This document shows, in pieces, positions 57,072 through 57,217 of a stretch of 57,217 nucleotides of DNA; the first letter of the stretch is position 1, and the number at the start of each line of letters is the position of its first letter. The position numbers and the translations under genes were made by a program. The stretch covers positions 1 to 57,217 of the forward strand of contig DWYA01000058.1 in NCBI GenBank assembly GCA_019118905.1, read 5' to 3'. The notes below the pieces were generated by a model. The model saw only the letters and a list, made by a program, of their open reading frames with translations, ran no database searches and was not told the origin of the DNA. The DNA comes from Ruthenibacterium avium. Its GTDB lineage: Bacteria > Bacillota > Clostridia > Oscillospirales > Ruminococcaceae.

Positions 57072-57215
57072 TTACAGGATGCGCACAAAAAATGTTTCAC
57101 AGCCGTGCTGCCCGGTTCGGTTTCGCTTTTTCGTGCGGGACGGGTAAAATCTTTCTATATTTTTGGCGATACTGCCCAAGATATTTACATTTATCGGCGC
57201 GAAAAGCCGATTTTT
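57072..57215 (-). CDS. Possible C-terminal end of a - strand gene running off the window
   Basis: A - strand frame is open from the window edge to a TAA at 57074-57072, coding for 47 residues ending CETFFVRIL, basic in the middle. It stops 22 bp before the bidirectional terminator, which is where a convergent gene would end. No family can be recognised from so short a piece; it may be chance. Confidence 0.25.
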   Translation of the reverse strand, partial: KNRLFAPINVNILGSIAKNIERFYPSRTKKRNRTGQHGCETFFVRIL

Positions 57216-57217
57216 GA

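Noticed and set aside
1..57217. tRNA, rRNA, CRISPR arrays, insertion sequences or attachment sites
   Set aside because: Scanned for by eye and none found. Gene content and order are ordinary chromosomal core, with no transposase or integrase reading frames.

Overview
This is chromosomal DNA from a spore-forming, low-to-mid GC Firmicute, most likely a clostridium of the Oscillospiraceae/Ruminococcaceae type. The evidence is: strong GGAGG-type ribosome binding sites with some GTG and TTG starts; sporulation genes yabP and yabQ in the Bacillus/Clostridium order rqcP-yabP-yabQ-divIC-yabR; an IspH-ribosomal protein S1 fusion, which is a clostridial signature; a zinc-type S14; and a complete S10-spc-alpha ribosomal operon. 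Nearly everything is coded on the + strand. The clear exceptions are murC and a candidate small RNA beside it. I saw no rRNA, tRNA, CRISPR array or complete insertion sequence.

Layout. 1-670: tail of an unidentified protein, then a non-coding stretch with a strong hairpin lying across what looks like the start of a lost acetyltransferase gene. 670-14.8 kb: a long run of housekeeping genes: bifunctional ispDF, the c-di-AMP pair cdaA-cdaR, an FAD enzyme, xpaC-like, recJ, relA, dtd, a metallo-hydrolase, hemZ and a uridine-kinase-like gene. 14.8-18.6 kb: a zinc-ribbon protein, mazG, hup, rqcP, yabP, yabQ, divIC and yabR, linking DNA compaction, ribosome quality control, sporulation and division. 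18.7-21.0 kb: hpf, acpS, an HD-domain protein and a mazF toxin with no antitoxin beside it. 21.0-22.7 kb: candidate sRNA and murC on the - strand. 22.8-26.2 kb: a protein resembling only the C-terminal body of CCA-adding enzymes, then an MBOAT O-acyltransferase with its SGNH-like partner. 26.2-30.7 kb: a frameshifted HI0933-type flavoprotein gene, cmk, plsC and ispH-rpsA. 31-40.8 kb: a five-repeat lipoprotein, a radical SAM protein, a CPBP-family membrane protein with an altered active site, tadA, fabG-like, two unknown membrane proteins, a DUF1858 protein, trmK, a NIF3-like protein and rqcH.

40.8-56.6 kb is one long translation operon from rpsJ to rplQ, including secY, adk, map, infA, rpmJ and rpoA. 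It starts at a good promoter followed by a leader of about 320 nt that contains two terminator-like hairpins, and it ends at a clear terminator after rplQ. Its spacers carry several unexplained hairpins. Last comes a small monocistronic gene (56,757-56,990) with its own near-consensus promoter and terminator.

Functional threads: three MEP isoprenoid activities (IspD, IspF, IspH) occur here, two of them fused to each other and one to S1. Both RqcH and RqcP, partners in rescue of stalled ribosomes, are present. Nucleotide signalling is represented by CdaA and RelA. Best candidates for something new are the sRNA at 21.0-21.2 kb, the S10-operon leader, the tandem hairpins between rplW and rplB, the headless CCA-enzyme relative and the repeat lipoprotein.
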